DNA from: Vreelandella songnenensis
GTDB taxonomy: Bacteria > Pseudomonadota > Gammaproteobacteria > Pseudomonadales > Halomonadaceae
DNA: 64,000 bases
Assembly (NCBI RefSeq): GCF_003002925.1
Contig: NZ_PVTK01000004.1
Span: 124,001-188,000 of the forward strand
Reading direction: 5' to 3'
A program made the position numbers and the translations under genes. How positions within the stretch are numbered: the first letter of the stretch is position 1; every line of letters starts with the position of its first letter. The notes under the pieces were generated by a model. The model saw nothing but the letters and a program-made list of their open reading frames with translations. It was not told the origin of the DNA and searched no databases. Shown here in pieces: positions 1 to 8,558 of the stretch.

Positions 1-580
1 GCAGGAACTCCCCCGCTTCACCCTCATCATTCCAGTGATTGATCAGCGTAATACGCTGGCCGTTCTCGAACCGAAATCCCGTGACATCCAGGGCTTCCGC
101 CGTGGCATGTTCACTGCGCCGTGCGTTCTCACGGTGATAGATATTGCGGCAGGCAAAGCTGCCCACGTGATCCACCTGACGCACCCGGCTGCCCATGATG
201 GCTTCGGCGGCGGGCTGCAATTCGTGACGCTCATACATCACCCAGGCAAGCGCCAGCGGGCAACTGGCCACGAAACTCTGGTTGAACTGCACGCTGCTGG
301 ACTGCATGCGCACGATATTGCTCAGCGGGCAGTTGGCGGTCGGCGAGTAATCGGCAAGCGGTGTGTAGCGCAGCTCGCTCTCGGGGACGGTATCCAGCGC
401 GGCCAGGCAGCCTTCCCGGTCGCCTTCCAGACGCTTGAGCTTGAGCTGCGTGACCGGGGTGACGGGGTCATCCACATGTAGCGGCGCCCAGGGGGCCCAC
501 TGGCGGGGAATCTCGATGATGCCTTTCTGCACCGCCACTCCCAAGCCAATCAACAGCAGTATCAACAGCGTGCTGCGCAT
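1..580 (-). CDS. Extensin-like C-terminal domain protein (partial, runs off left edge)
   Basis: The reading frame from the ATG at 578-580 stays open to base 1, so the C-terminus lies outside the window. A GGGAGG ribosome site precedes the start. The 193 visible residues begin with a short hydrophobic signal/anchor (residues 3-17). They then show the extensin-like C-terminal signature: SVQFNQSF, ASCPLALAW, and SEHATAEALDV at about 156-166. The His and Asp of that last motif resemble a zinc-peptidase (M15-type) metal site. Four cysteines (58, 84, 107, 144) could form disulfides. In bacteria this family is thought to act on the cell wall, but the exact substrate is not established. Family call firm, function inferred. 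Confidence 0.8.
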   Translation of the reverse strand, partial: MRSTLLILLLIGLGVAVQKGIIEIPRQWAPWAPLHVDDPVTPVTQLKLKRLEGDREGCLAALDTVPESELRYTPLADYSPTANCPLSNIVRMQSSSVQFNQSFVASCPLALAWVMYERHELQPAAEAIMGSRVRQVDHVGSFACRNIYHRENARRSEHATAEALDVTGFRFENGQRITLINHWNDEGEAGEFL

Positions 581-602
581 CCAACCTCCCTATATTGATA
601 CA

Positions 603-632
603 AACGCTGATATGAACGCTGACGCAAACGCT
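603..632. repeat. Three AACGCT units at 12-bp period
   Basis: AACGCT occurs at 603-608, 615-620 and 627-632, and the first two copies extend to AACGCTGA. The array lies just upstream of the extensin-like gene start on the minus strand, so it could be a protein-binding array in its promoter. No known motif is recognised. Confidence 0.5.
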
Positions 633-710
633 ACAGTCGGCGTGGTGGGTGTGCGATACTGCGCACCTTTAAGCTAGTCACTGTGCGGTCAACATCGCCG
701 ATTGTCCTTT

Positions 711-746
711 TAGTCACTATTTTTAGTCACTATCTTCAGTAACTAT
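711..746. repeat. Direct repeats of TAGTCACTAT before gmk
   Basis: TAGTCACTAT is at 711-720 and 724-733. A variant AGTAACTAT is at 738-746, and a partial copy TAGTCACT is at 675-682. The three close copies are spaced 13-14 bp apart and end about 38 bp before the gmk start, where a regulator or the promoter would sit. No known regulator motif is recognised. Confidence 0.5.
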
Positions 747-768
747 CTATCGCCAACTCTTTTGCTAA

Positions 769-1416
<648 letters not shown>

Positions 1417-1506
1417 TCTATCAGGTTCTATCACTATTCTTTTTCGCTGGGCCGGTGTCGTTATCCAACAACGTCGGCCCGGCGTCGTCATTACAGGAAG
1501 GCCCCC

Positions 1507-1767
1507 ATGGCTCGCGTAACCGTTGAAGATTGTCTGGAAAATGTCGAAAACCGCTTCAAGCTGGTGATGATTTCCACCCAGCGTGCCCGCCAGCTGGCCC
1601 GCGGTTCGCGCGATGCGCAACTGGCGTGGGAAAACGACAAGCCCACCGTGATGGCACTGCGCGAAATCGCCGCGGGTCTGGTTGATCACACGGTACTCGA
1701 CGAGCCGGTTGAAGCGCCCGTTCGCGCGCGCCCCGCCATGGCTCCCAGCGCCCAGATCGACGACTAA
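1507..1767 (+). CDS. rpoZ: RNA polymerase omega subunit
   Basis: Small RNA polymerase subunit that helps assembly of the beta-prime subunit and forms part of one ppGpp-binding site. It starts [17 protein letters not shown] and has the RARQL segment and the [15 protein letters not shown] region typical of omega. Length 86 aa is normal. A good AGGAAGG site precedes the start. It lies 90 bp after gmk and 23 bp before spoT, so rpoZ and spoT are probably co-transcribed. Confidence 0.96.
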   Translation: MARVTVEDCLENVENRFKLVMISTQRARQLARGSRDAQLAWENDKPTVMALREIAAGLVDHTVLDEPVEAPVRARPAMAPSAQIDD

Positions 1768-1790
1768 GCAACCCGGCAGAGGCGCGGTAC

Positions 1791-3926
1791 ATGTTCACCA
1801 TCGATGACCTGGCCGATCGACTCGGCGGCTACTTACCCCCGGACGAGATCCAGCAGGTCAAACGCGCCTTCTACTACGCGGAACAGGCCCACGATGGCCA
1901 GCGCCGTCGCTCCGGCGAGCCCTACGTCACCCATCCGCTGGCGGTTGCCAATATTCTGGCCAACATGCACATGGACCATCAGAGCCTGATGGCCGCCATG
2001 CTGCACGATGTCATCGAAGATACCGGCGTTTCCAAGAAAGCCCTGGCCGCCCAGTTCGGCAAGCCGGTGGCGGAGCTGGTGGACGGCGTCTCCAAGCTGA
2101 CCCAGATCACCTTTGAAGACAAGGCCGTCGCCCAGGCGGAAAACTTCCAGAAGATGGTGCTGGCGATGTCGCGGGATATCCGCGTCATCATCGTCAAGCT
2201 GGCCGACCGCCTGCACAACATGCGCACCCTCGGTGCCCTGCGCCCGGATAAAAAACGCCGTATTGCTCGGGAAACCCTGGAAATCTACGCGCGTATTGCC
2301 GGGCGGCTGGGCATCAACACCATCCGCATCGAGCTTGAGGATCTGTCGTTTCAGGCGATCCACCCCATGCGCTCCGAGCGTATCAAGCGGGCCGTGGCCA
2401 GCGCTCGTGGGCATCGGCGCAGTGCCATGCGTGAAATTCAGGCCTCGCTTCAGCAGAGCCTGGATGACGAGGTGCTACAAGGCACGGTGGTGGGCCGTCA
2501 GAAGCATCTGCTCTCGATCTACAAGAAGATGCGCGACCAGCGCAAGCCGTTTGCCGAGATCATGGACGTGTTCGGGTTTCGTATCATTACCGAAGATGTG
2601 GCCAGCTGCTATCGCATCCTGGGCGTGGTGCACAATCTGTACAAGCCGGTGCCGGGGCGTTTCAAGGACTACATTGCCATCCCCAAGGCCAACGGCTATC
2701 AAAGCCTGCACACCACGCTGTTCGGCCCGCGTGGCATGCCCATCGAAGTGCAGATCCGCACTCGCGAGATGGAAGCCATGGCCAACAACGGCATTGCCGC
2801 TCACTGGCTCTACAAGGCGGGACAGACGAGCCACCCGATTGCCGAAGGCAGCCACGCCCGCGCTCGCGCCTGGGTGAAGGGACTGCTTGAAATGCAGCGC
2901 CATGCGGGTAATTCGCTGGAGTTCATCGAGCACGTCAAGAACGATCTTTTCCCCGACGATATCTACGTGTTCACCCCGAAAGGCGACATCATGGAGCTGC
3001 CACAAGGCGCCACGGTGATCGACTTTGCCTACACCGTGCACACCGATATCGGCAACAACTGCATCGCCTGTCGGATCGATCGTCATCTCGCCCCGCTTTC
3101 CACGCGCCTGGAAAGCGGCCAGACACTGGAAATCATCACCGCCCCTGGCGCCCGCCCCAACCTTGCCTGGCTCAGCTTTGTGTCCACCGCCAAGGCGCGC
3201 TCCGCCATTCGTCATGCCCTGAAGCACCAGCAGCAGACCGAAGCGGTCACGCTCGGCCGGCGGCTGCTCAACAAGGCGCTGGCGCCGTTTGAAACCAGCC
3301 TGGAAGAGCTGGATGCCGAGGTACTGAAACAGGCGGTCAAGGAGCTTGAAGTGGCTTCGGAAGAAGCGCTTCTGGAGTCGCTTGGGCTGGGTAATCGCAT
3401 GGCCCACGTGGTGGCTCGGCGGCTGGTGGATGTCGCCCACGGCGAGCGCTACGACGCCCAGCTGGCGGAGCTGGATAGCGACAAGGCGGTGCTGATCAGC
3501 GGCAGCGAAGGCATGGTGATCAACTTTGCCCGCTGCTGCCACCCGCTGCCCGGTGACCCGGTGCTGGGCCATCTTTCCATGGGCAAGGGGCTGGTGGTGC
3601 ATCGCGCCGAGTGCCGCAATCTGGTCGAGCACAAGAACGACCCGGAAAAGCTCTTCACGCTGGAGTGGTCGGACGCCATCGACGAAGATTTCCCGGTAGC
3701 GCTGCGCATCGAGATCGAGAGCCGCCGCGGCCTGGTGGCCGAGCTTGCCGGCCTGGTGACCGACGCCGACGCCAATATCGAACGTATCGGCATCGAAGAG
3801 CGCGACGCGCGGCTCTCGACGGTCAATCTGACCCTGTCGGTCAAGGGCCGCGTACACCTTGCACGTATCATCAAGCGCATCCGCAATCTGCCGAACGTGG
3901 GCAAGATCACGCGTATGACCAATTAA
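1791..3926 (+). CDS. spoT: Bifunctional (p)ppGpp synthetase/hydrolase
   Basis: Makes and degrades the stringent-response alarmone (p)ppGpp. The HD hydrolase domain is intact: H48, HD at 72-73 and ED at 76-77. This favours SpoT over a hydrolase-dead RelA. The synthetase domain shows DVFGFR near 259-264 and RFKDYIAIPKANGYQSLHT near 290-308. A TGS domain (DDIYVFTPKGDI onward) starts near 389 and an ACT domain fills roughly the last 80 residues. Length 711 aa fits SpoT. It follows rpoZ by 23 bp. Confidence 0.97.
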   Translation: MFTIDDLADRLGGYLPPDEIQQVKRAFYYAEQAHDGQRRRSGEPYVTHPLAVANILANMHMDHQSLMAAMLHDVIEDTGVSKKALAAQFGKPVAELVDGVSKLTQITFEDKAVAQAENFQKMVLAMSRDIRVIIVKLADRLHNMRTLGALRPDKKRRIARETLEIYARIAGRLGINTIRIELEDLSFQAIHPMRSERIKRAVASARGHRRSAMREIQASLQQSLDDEVLQGTVVGRQKHLLSIYKKMRDQRKPFAEIMDVFGFRIITEDVASCYRILGVVHNLYKPVPGRFKDYIAIPKANGYQSLHTTLFGPRGMPIEVQIRTREMEAMANNGIAAHWLYKAGQTSHPIAEGSHARARAWVKGLLEMQRHAGNSLEFIEHVKNDLFPDDIYVFTPKGDIMELPQGATVIDFAYTVHTDIGNNCIACRIDRHLAPLSTRLESGQTLEIITAPGARPNLAWLSFVSTAKARSAIRHALKHQQQTEAVTLGRRLLNKALAPFETSLEELDAEVLKQAVKELEVASEEALLESLGLGNRMAHVVARRLVDVAHGERYDAQLAELDSDKAVLISGSEGMVINFARCCHPLPGDPVLGHLSMGKGLVVHRAECRNLVEHKNDPEKLFTLEWSDAIDEDFPVALRIEIESRRGLVAELAGLVTDADANIERIGIEERDARLSTVNLTLSVKGRVHLARIIKRIRNLPNVGKITRMTN

Positions 3927-4033
3927 GCCATATCGCCTTGGGCCGGCCCGCTTTGGGTATCGGCCGCGTTGCGCTATGGCTCGCGTTAATCGATAACTCT
4001 TGTTAATCAATAATTAAAGGAGCGAGACATCGT

Positions 4034-4423
4034 ATGAGCAACAAAGCCGTTATCAATACCGACAAGGCCCCGGCCGCCATTGGCCCCTACTCGCAAGCCA
4101 TCAAGGCAGGCAATACGGTCTACCTTTCCGGCCAGATTCCGCTTGATCCAACGACCATGGAAATCGTGTCCGAGGATTTCGAAGCCCAGGCGCGCCAGGT
4201 ATTTACCAACCTGAAGGCGGTCTGTGAAGAAGCGGCGGGCTCGCTAAGTGACGTGGTAAAGCTCAATCTGTACCTGGTGGATCTGGACAACTTCGCCATT
4301 GTGAACAAGGTGATGGAAGAGTTCTTCGCCTCACCGTTCCCGGCCCGCGCCGCAGTAGGCGTCAAGGCGCTGCCCAAAGGCAGCCAGGTGGAAGCCGAAG
4401 CCGTCATGGTGATTGGCGATTGA
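4034..4423 (+). CDS. ridA: RidA family enamine/imine deaminase
   Basis: Cytoplasmic trimeric enzyme that hydrolyses reactive 2-aminoacrylate and other enamines formed by PLP enzymes. The 129-aa protein has the signature GPYSQAI near 18-24, [10 protein letters not shown], and [18 protein letters not shown] with the substrate-binding Arg and the C-terminal Glu. AAAGGAG precedes the start. It lies 107 bp after spoT, the usual neighbourhood. A strong hairpin closes the unit. Confidence 0.95.
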   Translation: MSNKAVINTDKAPAAIGPYSQAIKAGNTVYLSGQIPLDPTTMEIVSEDFEAQARQVFTNLKAVCEEAAGSLSDVVKLNLYLVDLDNFAIVNKVMEEFFASPFPARAAVGVKALPKGSQVEAEAVMVIGD

Positions 4424-4460
4424 GGACTGGCCGACCCGCTATTGTCAGTTCAAGCACCAT

Positions 4461-4504
4461 AAAAAAACCGGCCCGCGCTTAGCGCCAGGGCCGGTGTTGT
4501 TTAT
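4461..4504. terminator. Bidirectional terminator between ridA and the epimerase gene
   Basis: ACCGGCCC (4467-4474) pairs with GGGCCGGT (4488-4495). An A7 run lies on one side and a T-rich run on the other, so it can end the convergent transcripts from both sides. Confidence 0.85.
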
Positions 4505-4526
4505 AGGGCTTCGTTGGTGGCGAGTC

Positions 4527-5417
4527 TTACGCCTTTTGAGGCTGCAGGAAACCGCCCTCCTTGAGAATCTGCGCGTACCCTTCCCGATAGCTTGGGTAGG
4601 TGAATGTGTAGCCGGTTTCCAGGATGCGCGCATTATCGCAGCGCTTGCTGGCCCGGCGGCGCAGCGGCGACTGCATGGTGTCGGTGGATTCCACCTTCAG
4701 CTGCTTGCCGATCCAGGCCATGACGTTGTGCAGGGTGACCGGCTCGCAGTCGCTGCCCAGGTACAGGTCGGCGATAGGCTGGCCGTTCTCCTGACAGCGC
4801 ATCAGGTGCGCCAGGATACCGGTGCAGTCGTCCCTGTGAATGCGGTTGGAGTAGATGACCGGGGTGACCGCGGCAATGCGGCCTTCCGCCACCTGGTGGA
4901 TCAAGCGATCGCGACCCGGGCCATAGATGCCGGAAAAACGCACCACGGTGCCCGGCAGCGGGTGATTGAGCAGTGCCTGTTCGGCTTCATACATCAGCTT
5001 GCCGGAAAAGCTTGTCGCGTCGATGGGGGTATCTTCATTGACCGCCTCGCCTTCCTGCTGGCCATAGACGCTGGTAGAAGAGACGAAAAATACCCGGCGC
5101 GGCGGTTTTTCATGCTGCTCCATCACGCTCAGCACGCGTTTCAGGCCGTCTGGATAGGCGCTCTGGTAGGCACTCTCCTCGAAACGGTCGGCGCTGACGC
5201 TGTAAATCACGTAGTCTGCCTGAGGAAGGGCCGAAGCGCCCGCCTCGTCAAGCGTATTGAGGTCGAGTTTCAATGGCTTGATGCCCGTATCTTTCAGAGC
5301 ATCGATGTTACGGCGTACGCCAATGACCTTGTGCCCCTCGTCGATCAGCTCGCGCCCCAGGGTAATGCCGATGTCCCCGCAGCCGATAATCAGTACCGTT
5401 AGCTTCACCTTATCCAC
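4527..5417 (-). CDS. NAD(P)-dependent epimerase/SDR-family protein
   Basis: Extended short-chain dehydrogenase/reductase fold of 296 aa. The N-terminal Rossmann motif is IGCGDIGITLG near residues 11-21. A later FFVSSTSVYG segment has the catalytic Ser and Tyr region of NAD-dependent epimerases, and VVRFSGIYGPGRDRL follows. It resembles the YeeZ-like group of putative nucleoside-diphosphate-sugar epimerases. The substrate is unknown. It is divergent from oxyR with a 107-bp shared promoter region. Confidence 0.8.
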   Translation of the reverse strand: MDKVKLTVLIIGCGDIGITLGRELIDEGHKVIGVRRNIDALKDTGIKPLKLDLNTLDEAGASALPQADYVIYSVSADRFEESAYQSAYPDGLKRVLSVMEQHEKPPRRVFFVSSTSVYGQQEGEAVNEDTPIDATSFSGKLMYEAEQALLNHPLPGTVVRFSGIYGPGRDRLIHQVAEGRIAAVTPVIYSNRIHRDDCTGILAHLMRCQENGQPIADLYLGSDCEPVTLHNVMAWIGKQLKVESTDTMQSPLRRRASKRCDNARILETGYTFTYPSYREGYAQILKEGGFLQPQKA

Positions 5418-5524
5418 TCCTTTTGATAAATATTCCCTATTAGATACAAAGTCCCTGCAAGATGTGACATGGTCAGCAGGGTTTGCCTGTCCCTTTCCGT
5501 GAGAGGATGCCCACTGGCGCCGCT

Positions 5525-6454
5525 ATGACTTTAACAGAACTACGCTACATCGTAACCCTTGCACAGGAACGTCACTTTGGCCGCGCGGCCGAGCGCTGCC
5601 ACGTTTCTCAACCTACGCTTTCGGTGGCGGTCAAGAAGCTCGAGGATGAGCTTGAGATACCGCTGTTCGAGCGCTCCAAATCGACCATTCAGGTGACGCC
5701 GCTGGGCGAGCAGATTATCGCCCAGGCCCAGCGGGTGCTGGAACAGAGTCGGCTGATCTACGAGATGGCCAGCGCCGGCAAGGACCAGCTCTCCAATACA
5801 CTGCGTATCGGCGCCATTTATACCATCGGTCCCTATCTGTTTCCGCATCTGATTCCCGCCCTTGCCGATATCGCGCCGCAAATGCCGCTGTATATCGAAG
5901 AGGGTATGACCGGAACGCTACGTGCTAAGCTTAAAAATGGTGAACTCGACGTCATCATCGTGGCGCTGCCGTTTACCGATACCGATATCGTGACCAAGCC
6001 CATTTACGAAGAGCAATTTGAAGTCCTGATGCCTGCCAACCACCGCTGGGTCGAGCGTACCGCGATCCATAAAGAGGATTTGCTCGAAGAGCGGCTTTTG
6101 CTGCTGGGTGAAGGCCACTGCTTCCGCGACCAGATTCTCGAGGCGTGCCCGGCGATTACCCAGAAGCTCAACAGCCCCAACAACACGCTGATTGCCGAAG
6201 GCGGCTCGCTCGAGACCATCCGCCACATGGTGGCCTCGAAGCTGGGGATTACCGTGTTGCCGCAGTCGGCGCTCGGCACGGACCAGTACGAGAACGCCAT
6301 GCTGGAAAGCCGCCCCTTCGTCGACCCGGCGCCCTCGCGCACGGTGGCCATTGCCTGGCGGGCGAGCTTTCCCCGACCCAAGGCCATTGATGCCCTGGTG
6401 GATGCGATCAGCCGCTGCCAGCAGCCCACCAAGTCGGTCAACACGGGCTCATGA
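5525..6454 (+). CDS. oxyR: Hydrogen-peroxide sensor OxyR (LysR family)
   Basis: LysR-type regulator of peroxide defence. I chose the ATG at 5525 (MTLTELRYIV), although a longer frame opens upstream. With this start, the redox cysteines in GEGHCF...EACP fall at residues 199 and 208, exactly the numbering of the E. coli OxyR disulfide pair. The N-terminal helix-turn-helix is HFGRAAERCHVSQPTLSVAVKKLE (about 17-40). Length 309 aa. Its TGA overlaps the recG ATG by 4 bp, so the two are co-translated, an arrangement also known in pseudomonads. Confidence 0.96.
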   Translation: MTLTELRYIVTLAQERHFGRAAERCHVSQPTLSVAVKKLEDELEIPLFERSKSTIQVTPLGEQIIAQAQRVLEQSRLIYEMASAGKDQLSNTLRIGAIYTIGPYLFPHLIPALADIAPQMPLYIEEGMTGTLRAKLKNGELDVIIVALPFTDTDIVTKPIYEEQFEVLMPANHRWVERTAIHKEDLLEERLLLLGEGHCFRDQILEACPAITQKLNSPNNTLIAEGGSLETIRHMVASKLGITVLPQSALGTDQYENAMLESRPFVDPAPSRTVAIAWRASFPRPKAIDALVDAISRCQQPTKSVNTGS

Positions 6455-8529
6455 GCGACCTGACCGGCCCCGTTACCGCGCTGAAAGGCGTGGGGGAAGC
6501 GCTGGCGCTGAAGCTTGCGCGGTTGGGAATCGAGCATGTCAGCGACCTGCTGTTCCACCTGCCGCTGCGCTATCAGGACCGTACTCGGCTCACCCCGATT
6601 GGCCTGCTGCGCGCCGGGCAGGAAGCCGTGGTCGAAGGCGACGTCACCGCCTGTGATGTGGTCAAGGGGCGCCGCCGCAGCCTGCTGGTGCGCCTGCGCG
6701 ACGGCAGCGGCATCCTGAGCCTGCGCTTTTTTCACTTCTCGCCCGCCCAACAGCAGCAGATGCGCCCCGGCGCCACGGTGCGCGCCTTTGGCGAGGCGCG
6801 GGCGGGGGCCACGGGGCTTGAGATCTATCATCCTGAATATCGTCTGAGCGGCAGTAGCGAGACGCCGGTAGATGAGTACTTCACGCCCATCTACCCCACC
6901 ACGGAAGGCTTGAATCAGGCGCGCCTGCGGGCGTTGACCCAGCAGGCCCTGGAGATGCTGGACAGTGCCCCGGAAGCGCTGCCCGATGTGATCCCCGAGC
7001 CGCTGCGTCAGCGCTTTCAACTGCCGGGGCTGCACGCCTGTTTACACCTGTTGCACCAGCCGCCGCCGGATGTGGATATCGACAAGCTGACCCTGGGCCA
7101 GCACCCCGCCACGCGGCGGCTGGCGCTGGAGGAGTTGCTGGCGCATCAGCTCAGCCTGCGCGAGGTGCGACTGCGTATCCAGGCCGATGGCGCGCCGGTA
7201 CTGCCTTCCGGGCGCAGCCTCCAGGCGCGCTTTCTGGCTCAGCTGCCCTTCGCCCTGACCGGTGCCCAGCGCCGGGTGCTTGAAGAGATTGCGCTGGACC
7301 TGGGCCGCCCGGCCCCCATGCTGCGCCTGGTGCAGGGCGATGTAGGCTCGGGTAAGACCGTGGTGGCTGCCATGGCGGCGCTGGCGGCCCTGGCCGGCGA
7401 CTGCCAGGCGGCAATCATGGCACCTACGGAAATCCTCGCCGAGCAGCACTACCGGGCGTTCAAGGCCTGGTTTGAACCGCTGGGGATTGAAGTAGCGTGG
7501 CTGGCGGGCAAACTCAAGGGGAAAACCCGGCTGGACGCCAAGGCGGCCATCGCCGATGGCCGGGCGCGCATGGTAGTGGGTACCCACGCCCTGTTTCAGA
7601 GTGACGTGCACTTCCAGTGCCTGGGGCTTGCAATCATCGACGAGCAGCACCGCTTCGGCGTTCATCAGCGTCTGGCGCTGCGTGAAAAGGGCGAAGCGGG
7701 CGGGCTGACCCCGCACCAACTGATCATGACCGCCACGCCCATTCCGCGCACGCTTGCCATGAGCGCCTACGCGGATCTGGATGTTTCGGTGATCGACGAG
7801 CTGCCGCCCGGGCGTACTCCGGTCAAGACCGTGGTGGTGTCTGACGAGCGCCGCCCGGAGGTGGTCGAGCGTATCCGCAAGGCATGTAGCGAAGGCCGCC
7901 AGGCCTATTGGGTATGTACGTTGATCGAAGAGTCCGAAGCCTTGCAGTGCCAGGCGGCGGAAGTCACCAGCCAGGAGCTGACCGAAGCGCTGCCTGAGCT
8001 TGCCATCGGGCTGATTCACGGGCGCATGAAGGCCGGTGAAAAGGCCGAGGTCATGGCTGCTTTCAAGGGAGGGGAGCTGGATCTGCTGGTCGCCACTACG
8101 GTGATCGAGGTAGGGGTGGATGTGCCCAACGCCAGCCTGATGATCATCGAGAATCCGGAGCGTCTCGGGCTTTCCCAGCTGCACCAGCTGCGCGGCCGGG
8201 TAGGGCGCGGCAGCACGGAAAGCTTCTGCGTGCTGCTTTACCATCCGCCGCTTTCCAAGACCTCCCGCCAGCGCCTGGGCGTGATGCGCGAAACCACCGA
8301 CGGCTTTCGTATCGCCGAGAAGGACCTGGAAATCCGCGGCCCTGGCGAAGTGCTTGGCACCCGCCAGACGGGGCTTGCGCAGATGAAGATCGCCGACCTC
8401 GAGCGCGATGCCGACCTGCTCGAACGCGTCACCTCCCTGGCCTCGGAGCTACAGCACGCCCCGCAGGTAACCGCCGTGCTGGTACGCCGCTGGCTGGGCG
8501 AGGCGGCCGGGCGCTACGGACAGGTCTAA
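6451..8529 (+). CDS. recG: ATP-dependent DNA helicase RecG
   Basis: Branch-migrating helicase that reverses stalled forks and processes Holliday junctions. The N-terminal wedge/OB region covers roughly 1-150. Walker A QGDVGSGKT is near 295-303, the DEQH box (IIDEQHRFG) near 398, TATPIPRT follows, and the C-terminal helicase domain has TTVIEVGVDVPNA and QLRGRVGRG. At 692 aa it is the normal length. The start codon overlaps the oxyR stop (ATGA). No clear terminator is visible in the 29 bp before the convergent neighbour. Confidence 0.97.
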   Translation: MSDLTGPVTALKGVGEALALKLARLGIEHVSDLLFHLPLRYQDRTRLTPIGLLRAGQEAVVEGDVTACDVVKGRRRSLLVRLRDGSGILSLRFFHFSPAQQQQMRPGATVRAFGEARAGATGLEIYHPEYRLSGSSETPVDEYFTPIYPTTEGLNQARLRALTQQALEMLDSAPEALPDVIPEPLRQRFQLPGLHACLHLLHQPPPDVDIDKLTLGQHPATRRLALEELLAHQLSLREVRLRIQADGAPVLPSGRSLQARFLAQLPFALTGAQRRVLEEIALDLGRPAPMLRLVQGDVGSGKTVVAAMAALAALAGDCQAAIMAPTEILAEQHYRAFKAWFEPLGIEVAWLAGKLKGKTRLDAKAAIADGRARMVVGTHALFQSDVHFQCLGLAIIDEQHRFGVHQRLALREKGEAGGLTPHQLIMTATPIPRTLAMSAYADLDVSVIDELPPGRTPVKTVVVSDERRPEVVERIRKACSEGRQAYWVCTLIEESEALQCQAAEVTSQELTEALPELAIGLIHGRMKAGEKAEVMAAFKGGELDLLVATTVIEVGVDVPNASLMIIENPERLGLSQLHQLRGRVGRGSTESFCVLLYHPPLSKTSRQRLGVMRETTDGFRIAEKDLEIRGPGEVLGTRQTGLAQMKIADLERDADLLERVTSLASELQHAPQVTAVLVRRWLGEAAGRYGQV

Positions 8530-8558
8530 CGTCCTGCCGCACACTCTTTTAGCATGTT

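Noticed and set aside
1450-1487. Possible terminator between gmk and rpoZ (GGGCCG...CGGCCC)
   Set aside because: Only a 6-bp outer stem with a long imperfect loop and no T run.
2475-4010. Long open frame on the minus strand opposite spoT
   Set aside because: It is a shadow of the highly conserved SpoT frame in GC-rich DNA; the translation has no recognisable domain.
5483-5524. Upstream start for oxyR
   Set aside because: It adds 14 residues without homology; the later ATG places the redox cysteines at 199 and 208 as in known OxyR.
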